From NCBI RefSeq assembly GCF_007280555.1, contig NZ_VKDB01000003.1:265376-329375 (forward strand): a stretch of 64,000 nucleotides of DNA, read 5' to 3'. Origin of the DNA: Deinococcus detaillensis. Lineage in GTDB: Bacteria > Deinococcota > Deinococci > Deinococcales > Deinococcaceae. The notes beneath the pieces were generated by a model that was given only the letters and a program-made list of their open reading frames with translations, had not been told where the DNA came from and did no database searches. The stretch's first letter is position 1; the number at the start of each line of letters is the position of its first letter. Below, in pieces: positions 10,450-21,094 of this stretch. Both the position numbers and the translations under genes were made by a program.

Positions 10450-11001
10450 TCAGTCGGCCAAATCGTCCAGCCACGCCAGGACTCGCTCGGCAGATTCCGC
10501 AGGTGTCAACCCGCTGACGTTCAAGGTCAGTCCTGGCCAGTAATCAGCCTCACGCCCGTGCCAGCGCTCCCAACGCATCGCGGGCCAGCCGCCGCTCATC
10601 AGCACGTTGGGCCGCCAATCAGGCATGACCTGATGGACACGCAGCCAAGCTGCCCAATTCAGCGTCTCTTGGGTGACCTGATCATCTCCACGCGTCATTA
10701 AGCGGCGAATGCGCTCCACATCGCTTAGGTCAACCAGTAGGTGGCGGATACCCTCTAAACGGGGGGCATCCGGCGCGGCCAGCACCTCGCCGAGCGGACA
10801 CTGGCCGAGCAGGCCGAACGCCCTGCCGTGTTCCAGCGCCGTTTCAATCCAGCGCTGTGTCAATTCCTGACGCTCCACTCTGCCGCCGCCCGTCCAGCGT
10901 TCATCAAAGTCTTGCCAGGCGACTTCGGGACGCGCCTGACGCAAAAAGGGCAGTAAAGTGGTCTTACCCGAACCTGCTGCGCCGCTAATGACGTAGAACA
11001 T
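10450..11001 (-). CDS. P-loop NTPase / small kinase-like protein
   Basis: 183 residues with an N-terminal Walker A motif SGAAGSGKTTLLPFL (residues 6-20) and LLVDLSDVERIRRLMTR (about 88-104), which resembles the Walker B and lid region of small nucleotide or metabolite kinases (AAA_33 type). Three WxxW-like tryptophan clusters lie in the C-terminal half (MRWERWHG). No membrane segment. It probably phosphorylates a small molecule, but the substrate cannot be read. It converges with the fusion gene (22-base gap). A CAGACT sequence six bases before the ATG may be its -10 box. Confidence 0.75.
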   Translation of the reverse strand: MFYVISGAAGSGKTTLLPFLRQARPEVAWQDFDERWTGGGRVERQELTQRWIETALEHGRAFGLLGQCPLGEVLAAPDAPRLEGIRHLLVDLSDVERIRRLMTRGDDQVTQETLNWAAWLRVHQVMPDWRPNVLMSGGWPAMRWERWHGREADYWPGLTLNVSGLTPAESAERVLAWLDDLAD

Positions 11002-11075
11002 GGTTTCAGTCTGGAGGCTGGGCCTCGCTCAGTCATCCGCCATCTGACTTAGGCCCATCACGCCCCTCAGTTCGC

Positions 11076-11081
11076 TACAAT
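11076..11081 (+). promoter_or_regulatory. -10 element of the phosphoribosyltransferase gene
   Basis: TACAAT, eight bases before GTG 11090. Confidence 0.6.
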
Positions 11082-11089
11082 CTCCAAAC

Positions 11090-11650
11090 GTGAACAACTC
11101 AAATCCGCAAGCGGGGAAACACCCCATTCATTCGGTTGATGTCGGCGGCGTCAAGCGCGATCTCCCCATCGTGGAGGTGGCTCCCGGCGTCAGCGTGGCG
11201 CTCTTTAACATGTTGGGCGACACCGAAGTCACTGAGGCAGCGGGCAAGGCGCTCGCGGCCCTGCTCCCGGCCAACATCGACGTGCTGGTCACGCCGGAGG
11301 TTAAGGCGCTGAGTTTGGCGCACGTCATCAGCCGCGAATCGGGCTTGCCGTACGTGGTGATCCGCAAAACCGTCAAGCCTTACATGGTCGAGCCGATTGC
11401 CCGCGACGTGATCAGCATTACCACCGGCAAGCCGCAACTGCTCGTCCTCGACGGCTTCGATGTCGCCAAAATCAAGGGTCAAAAAGTCGCCATCGTGGAT
11501 GATGTGGTTTCCAGCGGCGGCACCTTGGCCAGCCTGCGCCAGATCATCGAGGAAGTCGGCGGCGAAGTGGCGGCGGTGGTGGCAGTGTTTACCGAAGGCC
11601 AAGAACGAGAGGAAGTCACGGCGTTGGGGCATTTGCCGCTGTTTACTTAA
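11090..11650 (+). CDS. Purine-type phosphoribosyltransferase family protein
   Basis: 186 residues. The PRPP-binding loop is [17 protein letters not shown] (about residues 130-146), the hallmark of type I phosphoribosyltransferases. [17 protein letters not shown] and [12 protein letters not shown] fit the adenine/xanthine phosphoribosyltransferase-like branch. It is expected to salvage a purine base with PRPP in the cytoplasm, or to act as a PRPP-sensing relative; the exact base is not decidable. The start is a GTG consistent with leaderless transcription from the TACAAT box. Confidence 0.85.
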   Translation: MNNSNPQAGKHPIHSVDVGGVKRDLPIVEVAPGVSVALFNMLGDTEVTEAAGKALAALLPANIDVLVTPEVKALSLAHVISRESGLPYVVIRKTVKPYMVEPIARDVISITTGKPQLLVLDGFDVAKIKGQKVAIVDDVVSSGGTLASLRQIIEEVGGEVAAVVAVFTEGQEREEVTALGHLPLFT

Positions 11651-11718
11651 CGCCACTGCTGAATCGGTGGGAAAAAGGCGCGAAAAACGAAGCTTCCAGA
11701 CATTCTCTTTGCTTTTAT

Positions 11719-12102
11719 TTATTTCAAACTGTCCACTTCGCGCAAATCCAGTTGCCGCAGGAGCGTGCCTCCGTAGAGCAGCAGCGCTTTGTAATCGGCT
11801 TGGGCAGGAGCTTTTAAATTAAACTCAGCGCTGCGGCCCGCCGCGTCAAGGTAGCGGCTATCGCGGCCCAGTTCCTTGTCTCCGGCGAACCACACCACGC
11901 TGAGGTAATCGCCTTGGACGGGGCCGTCTACCCTCGCCCTGACCACCAGATTCTCGCCCCGGCGCTCGAGGGTGGCTTTGGTGATGCGCAGCGGTAGCAC
12001 CACTGGCAGCGGCGCAGGAATCACCGGAATAAAGTTGTACCGGCAACTGCCGAGCAGCCCAGCGCTAAGCAGGCAAGCAAAAACCAAGGAAAATCGGGCC
12101 AT
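11719..12102 (-). CDS. Small lipoprotein of unknown function
   Basis: 127 residues beginning with a lipoprotein signal peptide (MARFSLVFACLLSAGLLGSC); the lipobox LGSC puts the lipidated Cys at position 20. After a Pro-rich tether (PVIPAPLPVVLP) comes a compact beta-rich domain of about 90 residues (ITKATLERRGENLVVRARV, LSVVWFAGDKELG) resembling an immunoglobulin-like fold. Function unknown; a membrane-anchored extracytoplasmic protein. A TATGCT -10-like box lies nine bases upstream. It diverges from the four-gene operon. Confidence 0.8.
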   Translation of the reverse strand: MARFSLVFACLLSAGLLGSCRYNFIPVIPAPLPVVLPLRITKATLERRGENLVVRARVDGPVQGDYLSVVWFAGDKELGRDSRYLDAAGRSAEFNLKAPAQADYKALLLYGGTLLRQLDLREVDSLK

Positions 12103-12111
12103 GTCGTGCCC

Positions 12112-12117
12112 AGCATA
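12112..12117 (-). promoter_or_regulatory. -10 element of the small lipoprotein gene
   Basis: TATGCT, nine bases before the ATG at 12102. Confidence 0.4.
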
Positions 12118-12222
12118 GCGGCTACGCGTGAGGACTCAAGCTGGCAGAGCTCGGCAAGCGGCTACAAAGGTCAACAGTGGAAGTGTGAAATTTCCGACTT
12201 TGTGAACAAAAAAAGTCAAAGA

Positions 12223-12250
12223 TTACACAGAAGTAAGTGGCGTGTAAGAT
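12223..12250 (+). promoter_or_regulatory. Promoter of the orphan-HAMP operon
   Basis: TTACAC (12223-12228), 16-base spacer and TAAGAT (12245-12250) in a locally AT-rich 60-base patch. The transcript would begin near 12257, where a TTG also opens the frame. Confidence 0.6.
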
Positions 12251-12274
12251 GTCAACTTGTTTGATGAAGGCAAG

Positions 12275-13123
12275 ATGATTACGGCTGAACTGACTCCTAT
12301 CCGAAGCGACCGCTTTTGGTTGCCCCTGCCCAGTCGTCCCGCCCTCTACCGGCTGTCAACCGACCACTACCCCTGGAGTGAAGTGCGCGGCGACCTCGAG
12401 GCCCGGCCCATGCTTAGTGCGGTGCTGGAAGCCGAGCAACAGGGCCGGCGCGGACGGCTGCTGTGGAACGCTGGCGCGGCACTCGGCGGTTTTGACGACA
12501 CCCGAGATCTCGGCGTCAATGAGTTGATGTCGGTCTTTCCACGCGCCACTGTGCAGGTGACTTTGGTGGATCCGGCGGTAGCAGGTCTGGCTTGGCAATG
12601 CCGCAGCGCCCAGCCGGAAGCCCTCAGCGCGGCTTGGCCGCAGGCCCAAAGCCAATTGGTGACCAGCAACTTTTCGGGAGCGCTGCTGGGCGGTGAAGGC
12701 GGCGAGGTCATCAGCTTTTGGCAATCGGGCAGGCCGGTGGCGGGCAGCTTGCCGGTCAGCGGCCAAGTGCGGCAGCTCAGCGCTCCGCAGCCGCTTGGCG
12801 GCCAAGCATTGGTTGAATTTTGGTCGAAGGTCTTGCTGCTGGCCTCATCGCAGGCGGGCAATATCGCCGAGATTTGGCGCAGCTCGGCTGCCGACCTCGC
12901 CGACGATCACCCCTGCCTCGATCCGTTTGCCCGCGAAGTCTGGCTTGAAAAATTGTCGGTGCAGGCTGTGCCGGATCTCAGCGCCACCGAACTGCGTGAC
13001 GCTCTCTTGGCCGTATTTGACGCCACCCTGCGGCGGCTGCGGCTGCGGCTGCGGAATCTGGCCGTAGCCGAGTTGCAGGCCTCGCCGATGTGGAGCGTGT
13101 CCGGCGCTGGAGACTTGATATGA
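12275..13123 (+). CDS. Hypothetical protein, first gene of the orphan-HAMP operon
   Basis: 282 residues, soluble, no recognised domain. It has many Trp and Leu (FWLPLPSRP, LWNAGAALGGFDD) and a helical, Arg-rich C terminus (FDATLRRLRLRLRNLAVAEL). It shows no signal peptide. The start is uncertain: ATG 12275 has a GAAGG four bases upstream, while TTG 12257 sits exactly where leaderless transcription from TAAGAT would begin and would add six residues. Its stop overlaps the start of the next gene (ATGA at 13120-13123), so the products are translationally coupled and probably work together with the HAMP protein at the end of the operon. Confidence 0.75.
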   Translation: MITAELTPIRSDRFWLPLPSRPALYRLSTDHYPWSEVRGDLEARPMLSAVLEAEQQGRRGRLLWNAGAALGGFDDTRDLGVNELMSVFPRATVQVTLVDPAVAGLAWQCRSAQPEALSAAWPQAQSQLVTSNFSGALLGGEGGEVISFWQSGRPVAGSLPVSGQVRQLSAPQPLGGQALVEFWSKVLLLASSQAGNIAEIWRSSAADLADDHPCLDPFAREVWLEKLSVQAVPDLSATELRDALLAVFDATLRRLRLRLRNLAVAELQASPMWSVSGAGDLI

Positions 13124-13512
13124 CTTTGAATTGGCCCAGTGGGGTGACCGATCAAACGCCACTGCCTTACAGCTTATGGCGCGTTCTCGACGCTTTGGCG
13201 TTGGGGCTGACCTCGGGTCAGGGCGGCCTTCCCAGCGACAGCAAAGTGCAAGAAGCCTTGGCCCTCGCTGAGCAGTACGCGGGCCGCGCCCAGCGCCAAG
13301 AGCAGGCGCTCAGTGGGGAGCTGATCGATCAGGTCAGCGCCGCACTGATGGCCTGCGTGGGGCCAATCGGCCAGATTATCATCGAAGACGCCCTCGATGA
13401 GTTGCCTGAACCGGCGCGGCTTTCAGCGCTGCTCAGGGCCATCGGCGCAGAATTGGAAGACACGCAGCGCCAGATGTTTGGCAGTCAACTGCGGACGCGG
13501 GGCATCGTATGA
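13120..13512 (+). CDS. Hypothetical protein, second gene of the orphan-HAMP operon
   Basis: 130 residues, predicted mainly helical (VQEALALAEQYAGRAQRQEQAL, IDQVSAALMACVGPIGQIIIED). No signal peptide; one hydrophobic stretch (LMACVGPIGQIII) is too short to be a clear membrane span. No family recognised. It overlaps the preceding gene and the following 54-codon gene by ATGA at both ends, which fixes its start and stop and suggests a fixed stoichiometry with its partners. Confidence 0.75.
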   Translation: MTLNWPSGVTDQTPLPYSLWRVLDALALGLTSGQGGLPSDSKVQEALALAEQYAGRAQRQEQALSGELIDQVSAALMACVGPIGQIIIEDALDELPEPARLSALLRAIGAELEDTQRQMFGSQLRTRGIV

Positions 13513-13673
13513 GCCGCCAACCGTCCGTTTTGGGTGATTTGGCTTTTCTGCCGCGCTCGACCTTGCCCCAGCAGATGCTCGCGCCGCAGGGCCGCAGCGC
13601 TTTACTTGCCAGCCGTTTAGTTGCCCGTGTTTTATTTTTCACCGTTTCACCCGTTTCAGGAGAAGCCTTATGA
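13509..13673 (+). CDS. Small protein of 54 residues in the orphan-HAMP operon
   Basis: ATG at 13509 lies inside the ATGA that ends the preceding gene, and the TGA at 13671-13673 lies inside the ATGA that begins the HAMP gene. The 54-residue product starts MSRQPSVLGDLAFLPRSTLP and ends in a hydrophobic segment ARVLFFTVSPVSGEAL. Perfect stop/start overlaps on both sides are strong evidence that the ribosome reads through it, even if its sequence is not recognised. It could be a small adaptor, or it may serve mainly to couple translation. A GGAG within its last codons would serve as the ribosome-binding site for the next gene. Confidence 0.6.
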   Translation: MSRQPSVLGDLAFLPRSTLPQQMLAPQGRSALLASRLVARVLFFTVSPVSGEAL

Positions 13674-15406
13674 AGTACACCGTCGTTATCGAGCAGGCTG
13701 TGCCGGAAGACGCCTTGCCGCAGCTCCAACAGCTCCTTTCCGAGCGTTTTCACCTTTCTGCCGATCAAGCCCGCAAGCTCGCTTCACGCCGGAGCGGACG
13801 CCTGATGAAGCCGACCGGCAAAGAGCGGGCCAGCGTGCTGCTGGGTATTTTTCAGGAAGTCAGCGCCAAGGTGCGCCTCGAACAAGTGGCCGACACCGAT
13901 GAAGCGGCGCTGCCGACTGCTCCAATCCGCAGCGCTCCCGTGGTGATGCCGCTGGAAAACCGCAGGAGCGATCTTCACGCCACAGAGTTCGGACAGGTGG
14001 TGGCGCGTGAGCAAAGCGTGGCCACTTTAGACGTACCGGTGATGACGGCCAGTGCGCCGAGCAACCCGGTCAACCCACCGGCTGTTCTTCCTCCTGCGCC
14101 CGCAGGCGACGATTTCTGGAATGAACTCTCAGCTCCCGTGCTTAAGGCTGATGAGCAAGGCGGCGTGCCTATGGCAGCTTCAACCTCCAGTGGTCTTATG
14201 GGCGGCAGCACAGATGATGGCTTGTTTTTGCCGGATGTCGGCAGCTTGCCGCCCACACCCAGCGCTCCTCGACTGACCAAAGCGCCTGCTCCGTCAGATG
14301 ACGACCTGTTCGCGCCGGAAGGGCTAAAGAAACCAGGCCGCCCAGCGTCTGCTGTGGGAGCGCAGGGTGGCGTGTCCAGCGATACCGACAGTTGGTCGGA
14401 TTTTGCTGGATCGCTGACCATGACCGACGTGGTGACGGCCCCCAAAACGGCCCAAGCCGTCCCGGAACTGATTTTGACGCCGGAACCGGAGCGCCAGGTG
14501 GGCCGCCGCCAGCCGCTCTCGCGCCGCCTAACGATCGCTTCGGTGACGCCGCTGGCGGTCTACACCCTACTGACGCTGACCACGCTGGGCTTGGTGCTCA
14601 ACGCTTCCCAGCGCTCACTGATCTCCAACAGCGCCGCGACCATCGCCGCCGCCGTGGGTTCGGTGCTCAACACCACCGATCAAAACACCGTCAACCAGCA
14701 GCTCGGCACCTTGCTCAACCGCGAATCGGTGGGCTTCGTGCAAGTGGAATTGCCCGACGGCACCACCTTTTTCCGCAGCCAAGCGCCGGGCCTAGATGCG
14801 GTGTTGGGTGAACGGGTCGGGACCTGGGTCAAGTCCAATCCCAGCAGCGGCGTGTTTGTGCAAAGTCAAACCCCCGCTCAGCTTTACAACGACCAGCTTC
14901 AGCAGCTCGTCAGCGTGGGCGCTCAGGACTCCGAACCCGCCGCCGCCCTCAAGCGGGCCATTGCCAGTTCCGAGAACCAAAGCATTGTCAACCGCAACTT
15001 TCAAGTCGAGCGTATCGGGGTGTACGCCCGCCCAGACGGCACCCGTGAAACCAAATCGGCCACTGCCAAGATCACTGGCACCAACACCTTGCTTTACCGC
15101 ATCGCTGTCGGCGTGCCGATTGACGCGGCCAACGCTCAACTCCGCAACACCTTGCTGGCGCTGCTGCTGGCGGGCTTAGCTGCCATGCTGATCGGCGCGG
15201 CTCTGGCTGCCCGCGCCGCACGCCGCATCGTCGAGCCGATTGAGCGCCTCGTGAAGGCGGCAGACGCCATCAGCCTCGGCGATCTCAGCCAGTCGGTGAA
15301 AGCTGAGGCCAATGACGAGGTGGGCGACCTCGCGCAGGCCCTCGAACGGATGCGCCTGAGCCTCGACGCGGCGATGGAGCGTCTCCGCAAGCGCCGTAAG
15401 GTGTAA
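13670..15406 (+). CDS. Membrane protein with extracytoplasmic region and C-terminal HAMP domain, no output domain
   Basis: 578 residues. The N-terminal 75 residues (VVIEQAVPEDALPQLQQLL, SADQARKLASRRSGRLM, AKVRLEQVAD) form a small alpha/beta domain that loosely recalls the C-terminal domain of ribosomal protein L7/L12. A long Pro/Ala/Ser-rich linker follows to about 275. A first membrane helix lies near 288-310, an extracytoplasmic sensor-like region near 311-487, and a second helix (LLALLLAGLAAMLIGAALAA) near 488-510. A HAMP domain (RRIVEPIERLVKAADAI, LGDLSQSVKAEANDEVGDL) near 512-565 follows, and then the protein simply ends (RLRKRRKV). There is no kinase, cyclase or methyl-accepting domain. 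The signal may instead be passed inward through the N-terminal cytoplasmic domain or the operon partners; this is inference. Confidence 0.85.
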   Translation: MKYTVVIEQAVPEDALPQLQQLLSERFHLSADQARKLASRRSGRLMKPTGKERASVLLGIFQEVSAKVRLEQVADTDEAALPTAPIRSAPVVMPLENRRSDLHATEFGQVVAREQSVATLDVPVMTASAPSNPVNPPAVLPPAPAGDDFWNELSAPVLKADEQGGVPMAASTSSGLMGGSTDDGLFLPDVGSLPPTPSAPRLTKAPAPSDDDLFAPEGLKKPGRPASAVGAQGGVSSDTDSWSDFAGSLTMTDVVTAPKTAQAVPELILTPEPERQVGRRQPLSRRLTIASVTPLAVYTLLTLTTLGLVLNASQRSLISNSAATIAAAVGSVLNTTDQNTVNQQLGTLLNRESVGFVQVELPDGTTFFRSQAPGLDAVLGERVGTWVKSNPSSGVFVQSQTPAQLYNDQLQQLVSVGAQDSEPAAALKRAIASSENQSIVNRNFQVERIGVYARPDGTRETKSATAKITGTNTLLYRIAVGVPIDAANAQLRNTLLALLLAGLAAMLIGAALAARAARRIVEPIERLVKAADAISLGDLSQSVKAEANDEVGDLAQALERMRLSLDAAMERLRKRRKV

Positions 15407-15417
15407 ACCGATACTCA

Positions 15418-15458
15418 AAAACGGGAAGTAGGCCGAGTTGAAGCCTGCTTCCCGTTTT
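15418..15458 (+). terminator. Terminator of the orphan-HAMP operon
   Basis: 16-bp stem (AAAACGGGAAGTAGGC with GCCTGCTTCCCGTTTT, one G-T pair), 9-base loop and a T-rich tail. It separates the operon from polA. Confidence 0.85.
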
Positions 15459-15516
15459 GTCTGTATTTGCAGCAAAATAAGCCCAGCAAGTACGCAAATA
15501 CCTTACCTGGGTGCGC

Positions 15517-15522
15517 TAGAAT
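15517..15522 (+). promoter_or_regulatory. -10 element of polA
   Basis: TAGAAT, six bases before ATG 15529. Confidence 0.65.
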
Positions 15523-15528
15523 GACTTC

Positions 15529-18201
<2,673 letters not shown>

Positions 18202-18225
18202 GCGTGAGCTGAGGCCCAACGCAAA

Positions 18226-18249
18226 CCCCCGCCGAATTAGGAGCGGGGG
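18226..18249. terminator. Hairpin between convergent polA and the zinc-ribbon gene
   Basis: 7-bp GC stem CCCCCGC/GCGGGGG. On the minus strand it is followed by only TTT, so termination is weak or uncertain. Confidence 0.45.
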
Positions 18250-18327
18250 CAGTGCTGGCAGCCACAAGCGGGACGGAGCCAGCACCATCAAAGTGTGCTG
18301 TTGGGATGGGCTGGCTTGGCTCTTCCC

Positions 18328-19041
18328 TCAGCCCTTGTACAAAATTCGCCCGCACGAGGGGCACTTCACTGGAGGCAGTTTGCCGCCAGCGGCCCGCTGC
18401 TGGATGTTGACCGGCAGTTGCACGTTGCAGCCCTGGCAGCGGCCTGCCGTGTACGACACGATGCCGATGCCTTTTTTACCTTTGCGAATCAGTTCGTATT
18501 CCTTAACGAGGCGCGGCTCGGTGCGGCCCACGATCTCGGCCCGCTCGGCCCGCATGCCCTCGCCCTGAGCGCGTAAGTCTTCGACGCGGGCGTCGTCGGT
18601 TTCTTCCAAGCTGCTCAGGTTGGGGCGCATGGCCCTGAGTTCGCCGCGCAGGCCGCTGGCTTTTTCGCGCAAACTGGTTTGCTGAATCTGCACAGGCTCT
18701 AGGGCTTCCTCGTAGTCCGAGACCCGCTCCGAGAGCTGCAAAATGACGCTTTCAAACTGTGATTGCAATTTGGCGTTGGTGGCGTTGCGGTCTTGCTCGG
18801 CTCTGTTGCGGGCCACTTGCTCGCGGCTGCTGGCCAGATCAAGCTCAAGTTGTCTGGCCTGACGGTCTACTTTTTCCAGCTCGATTTCAGTGTCTTCGAG
18901 TTGGTTGTTGATCTTGGCTTGCTCCAGGCGTGCGGCCCGCAAGTCGTCTGAAATACTGCCTTCCTCAAGGCGCAGGCGGTCGAGTTCGAGGTCAAGGCCC
19001 TGCACACGGTAAAGCTGTTCCAGTTGTCCGCTTTCGCTCAT
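18328..19041 (-). CDS. Coiled-coil protein with C4 zinc ribbon (DUF164/CdsZ type)
   Basis: 237 residues. Residues 8-180 are a long heptad-rich coiled coil (QVARNRAEQDRN, QFESVILQLSERVSDYEEAL), followed by a zinc ribbon with Cys pairs CQGC and CPSC. This matches the DUF164 family, soluble helical-hairpin proteins with a nucleic-acid-binding-type ribbon. Function in this genus is not established. ATG 19041 is chosen over the open frame to 19224 because it gives the family N terminus MSESGQLEQLYRVQGLD and has a TAGACT box seven bases upstream. It follows nth on the same strand by 56 bases. Confidence 0.88.
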   Translation of the reverse strand: MSESGQLEQLYRVQGLDLELDRLRLEEGSISDDLRAARLEQAKINNQLEDTEIELEKVDRQARQLELDLASSREQVARNRAEQDRNATNAKLQSQFESVILQLSERVSDYEEALEPVQIQQTSLREKASGLRGELRAMRPNLSSLEETDDARVEDLRAQGEGMRAERAEIVGRTEPRLVKEYELIRKGKKGIGIVSYTAGRCQGCNVQLPVNIQQRAAGGKLPPVKCPSCGRILYKG

Positions 19042-19048
19042 CGCCTTC

Positions 19049-19054
19049 AGTCTA
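19049..19054 (-). promoter_or_regulatory. -10 element of the zinc-ribbon gene
   Basis: TAGACT, seven bases before the ATG at 19041, in the gap behind nth. Confidence 0.6.
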
Positions 19055-19097
19055 ACCCCATGTGAGCCGCTTGGGGGCTTGGTCAGCGGCGCAGTGC

Positions 19098-19790
19098 TCA
19101 GCCGCTGCTCTCCACGCCCAGCCGTGGACACAAGCTCAGCAGCGTGCAGGACGAGCAAAGGGGTCTGCGGGCCAGGCAGACGCGCCGCCCGTGCAAAATC
19201 AGGGCGTGATGCAAAAAGATCCACGAATCTTGCGGGAAGAGTGCCTGAAGGTCGAGCTCCACTTTGTCTGGGTTGGTCTGTTCGCTCAGGCCCAGCCGCC
19301 GCGCGAGCCGCCCCACGTGGGTGTCTACCGCGATGGCCGCCATCCCGTAGGCGTTGCTCAGCACCACATTGGCAGTTTTGCGTCCCGCGCCCGGCAAAGT
19401 CACCACCGCCGCGAAATCGTTGGGTACCTCTCCGCCGTGCCGCTCCAGAAGGAGGCCAGAGAGGGCCACCAGATTCTTGGCTTTGTTGCGGTAAAGGCCA
19501 ATGCTTTTAATCAGGGCTTCCACCGCTTCCACGGATGCGGCGCTCATGGCCTGCGCGTCGGGGTAAGCGGCAAAGAGGGCGGGTGTGGCGGCGTTCACGC
19601 TTTTGTCGGTGGCCTGCGCCGAGAGCACGGTGGCGATGAGGAGTTCAAAGGGGCTTTGGTATTCAAGTTCGGTGCGGGCGTCGGGGTAGGTGGCCCGCAG
19701 GCCACTGAGGATGCCCTCGGCACGGCGTTTGAGGGCGGCGGGCGGGCGCGGACGAGAAGCTTTGGCGGGCGTTTTGGCAGCGGGAGACAC
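19098..19790 (-). CDS. nth: Endonuclease III (DNA glycosylase/AP lyase)
   Basis: 230-residue base-excision enzyme that removes oxidised pyrimidines and nicks the abasic site. The helix-hairpin-helix LPGAGRKTANVVL carries the catalytic Lys138, and Asp156 lies in AVDTHVGRL. The 4Fe-4S cluster motif C-x6-C-x2-C-x5-C is complete (Cys205, 212, 215, 221). A basic, Ala/Pro-rich extension of about 18 residues precedes the core. The GTG start agrees with a TAAGCT -10 box six bases upstream. Confidence 0.96.
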   Translation of the reverse strand: MSPAAKTPAKASRPRPPAALKRRAEGILSGLRATYPDARTELEYQSPFELLIATVLSAQATDKSVNAATPALFAAYPDAQAMSAASVEAVEALIKSIGLYRNKAKNLVALSGLLLERHGGEVPNDFAAVVTLPGAGRKTANVVLSNAYGMAAIAVDTHVGRLARRLGLSEQTNPDKVELDLQALFPQDSWIFLHHALILHGRRVCLARRPLCSSCTLLSLCPRLGVESSG

Positions 19791-19796
19791 GCCCCT

Positions 19797-19802
19797 AGCT
19801 TA
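19797..19802 (-). promoter_or_regulatory. -10 element of nth
   Basis: TAAGCT, six bases before GTG 19790. Confidence 0.6.
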
Positions 19803-19841
19803 GCCAACTTCACGCTTTACTTACCCATTACTTAAATGCAC

Positions 19842-19847
19842 TAAGCT
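19842..19847 (+). promoter_or_regulatory. Possible -10 element of uppP
   Basis: TAAGCT, ten bases before ATG 19858; spacing is slightly longer than in most neighbours. Confidence 0.4.
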
Positions 19848-19857
19848 GACCGGCGAC

Positions 19858-20685
19858 ATGGACTGGCTTTATAGCGTCATTCTCGGCATCGTCGAAGGTC
19901 TCACCGAATTCCTTCCCGTTTCTTCTACCGGCCACCTGATCGTGGCGGGCGACCTCCTGCGCGTGCCTTGGCAAAAAAATGTACTCGACACCTTTGAAGT
20001 GGTGATTCAGGGCGGAGCGATTTTGGCGGTGGTGGTGTATTACTGGCGCGACCTGGTGCGGCAGGCCAGCACCATCAACAAAGACGCGGGCGTGCAGCGC
20101 TTGTGGCTGGGTATCGTGGTGGCCTGCATTCCCGCCGTGATTTTGGGCGCACTCTTCGGCAGCAAAATCAAGGCGCTGCTGTTTACCCCCACCGTCGTGG
20201 CGTGGGCGCTGATCGTCGGCGGCGTGCTGATGTACCTCATCGAGATGCGCCCGCGCCCCGCGACCACCCACAAGCTGGAGAGCATCAGCTTGCCGCAGGC
20301 CATTACCGTGGGCTTGGTGCAGTGCTTGGCGCTGCTGTGGCCGGGCTTTTCGCGCTCGGCCAGCAGCATTCTCGGCGGGATGCTGACCGGTTTAGACCGC
20401 CCCACCGCCACCAAGTTCAGCTTCTACCTCGGCATTCCGGTGCTGGGCGGCGCGACCTTGCTGGATTTCGTCAAGCATAAAGATGACCTCGGCACGGCGG
20501 GCCTGACCAATGTGGGCATCGGTTTTGTGGTCAGCTTTATCGTGGCGTATTTCGTGATCGGCTGGCTGCTGCGCTTTGTCAGCACCCACGATTTCAAAGG
20601 TTTTGCCGTTTACCGCATCATCATCGGCGTCGTTATTTTGGTGCTGATCTACTCGGGCGTCATCAGCAATTTGAACAGAGCTTGA
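19858..20685 (+). CDS. uppP: Undecaprenyl-diphosphatase (BacA/UppP)
   Basis: 275-residue integral membrane enzyme that dephosphorylates undecaprenyl diphosphate, recycling the lipid carrier for peptidoglycan and polysaccharide export; the family also gives bacitracin resistance. The motif EGLTEFLPVSSTGHL lies at residues 13-27 and PGFSRSASSILGG near 161-173. Seven or eight hydrophobic helices follow the family pattern and the length is normal. It supplies the carrier used by MraY in the same window. Divergent from nth. Confidence 0.96.
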   Translation: MDWLYSVILGIVEGLTEFLPVSSTGHLIVAGDLLRVPWQKNVLDTFEVVIQGGAILAVVVYYWRDLVRQASTINKDAGVQRLWLGIVVACIPAVILGALFGSKIKALLFTPTVVAWALIVGGVLMYLIEMRPRPATTHKLESISLPQAITVGLVQCLALLWPGFSRSASSILGGMLTGLDRPTATKFSFYLGIPVLGGATLLDFVKHKDDLGTAGLTNVGIGFVVSFIVAYFVIGWLLRFVSTHDFKGFAVYRIIIGVVILVLIYSGVISNLNRA

Positions 20686-21094
20686 CCGGGGCGTAACGCG
20701 CCAGCTTAAGCCAGAGGCTTTTTCTTCCCGCTCCCACCGTCCCTCACCCTTACCAGCAACCAACATGGCCCCCTGCTGCTCGAAAAGTCGAGTGCTAGCG
20801 CGGGCCATTGCTGTATTAGGACGGCGTTTGGGGGAGTAAACCAGTGACCATGTGGGCGGCGCTGCACCACTTGGCCGCCCCAGCTGATACAGGATTTTGG
20901 CGGCTTCAGGACTTGGGACAGCCAAACCTTGGTCAAGGCTGCGCTGAACTTGCCGCTGCACTTTAACCCAGAACAGCCTTACGCCTATGCGCTCAGCAGA
21001 GTTTGAGCACGGCTGGATTACGTTTGCTGTTTGCTGGCCGAATCGGAGGGCCACACAGCAGGCAGTGGGGCGGGGGAGCGCTATCCTAGGCGGC
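20686..21094. other. Gene-poor stretch, possible remnant
   Basis: 409 bases between uppP and the RNase gene. No convincing intact gene. A minus-strand frame (about 20700-21000) reads protein-like in part (LDQGLAVPSPEAAKILYQLG), but it has no good start and runs antisense into uppP. It may be a decayed gene. No repeat or tRNA was seen. Confidence 0.35.
21082..21087 (+). promoter_or_regulatory. -10 element of the RNase/barstar operon
   Basis: TATCCT, seven bases before ATG 21095; selects this start over 20987. Confidence 0.6.
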
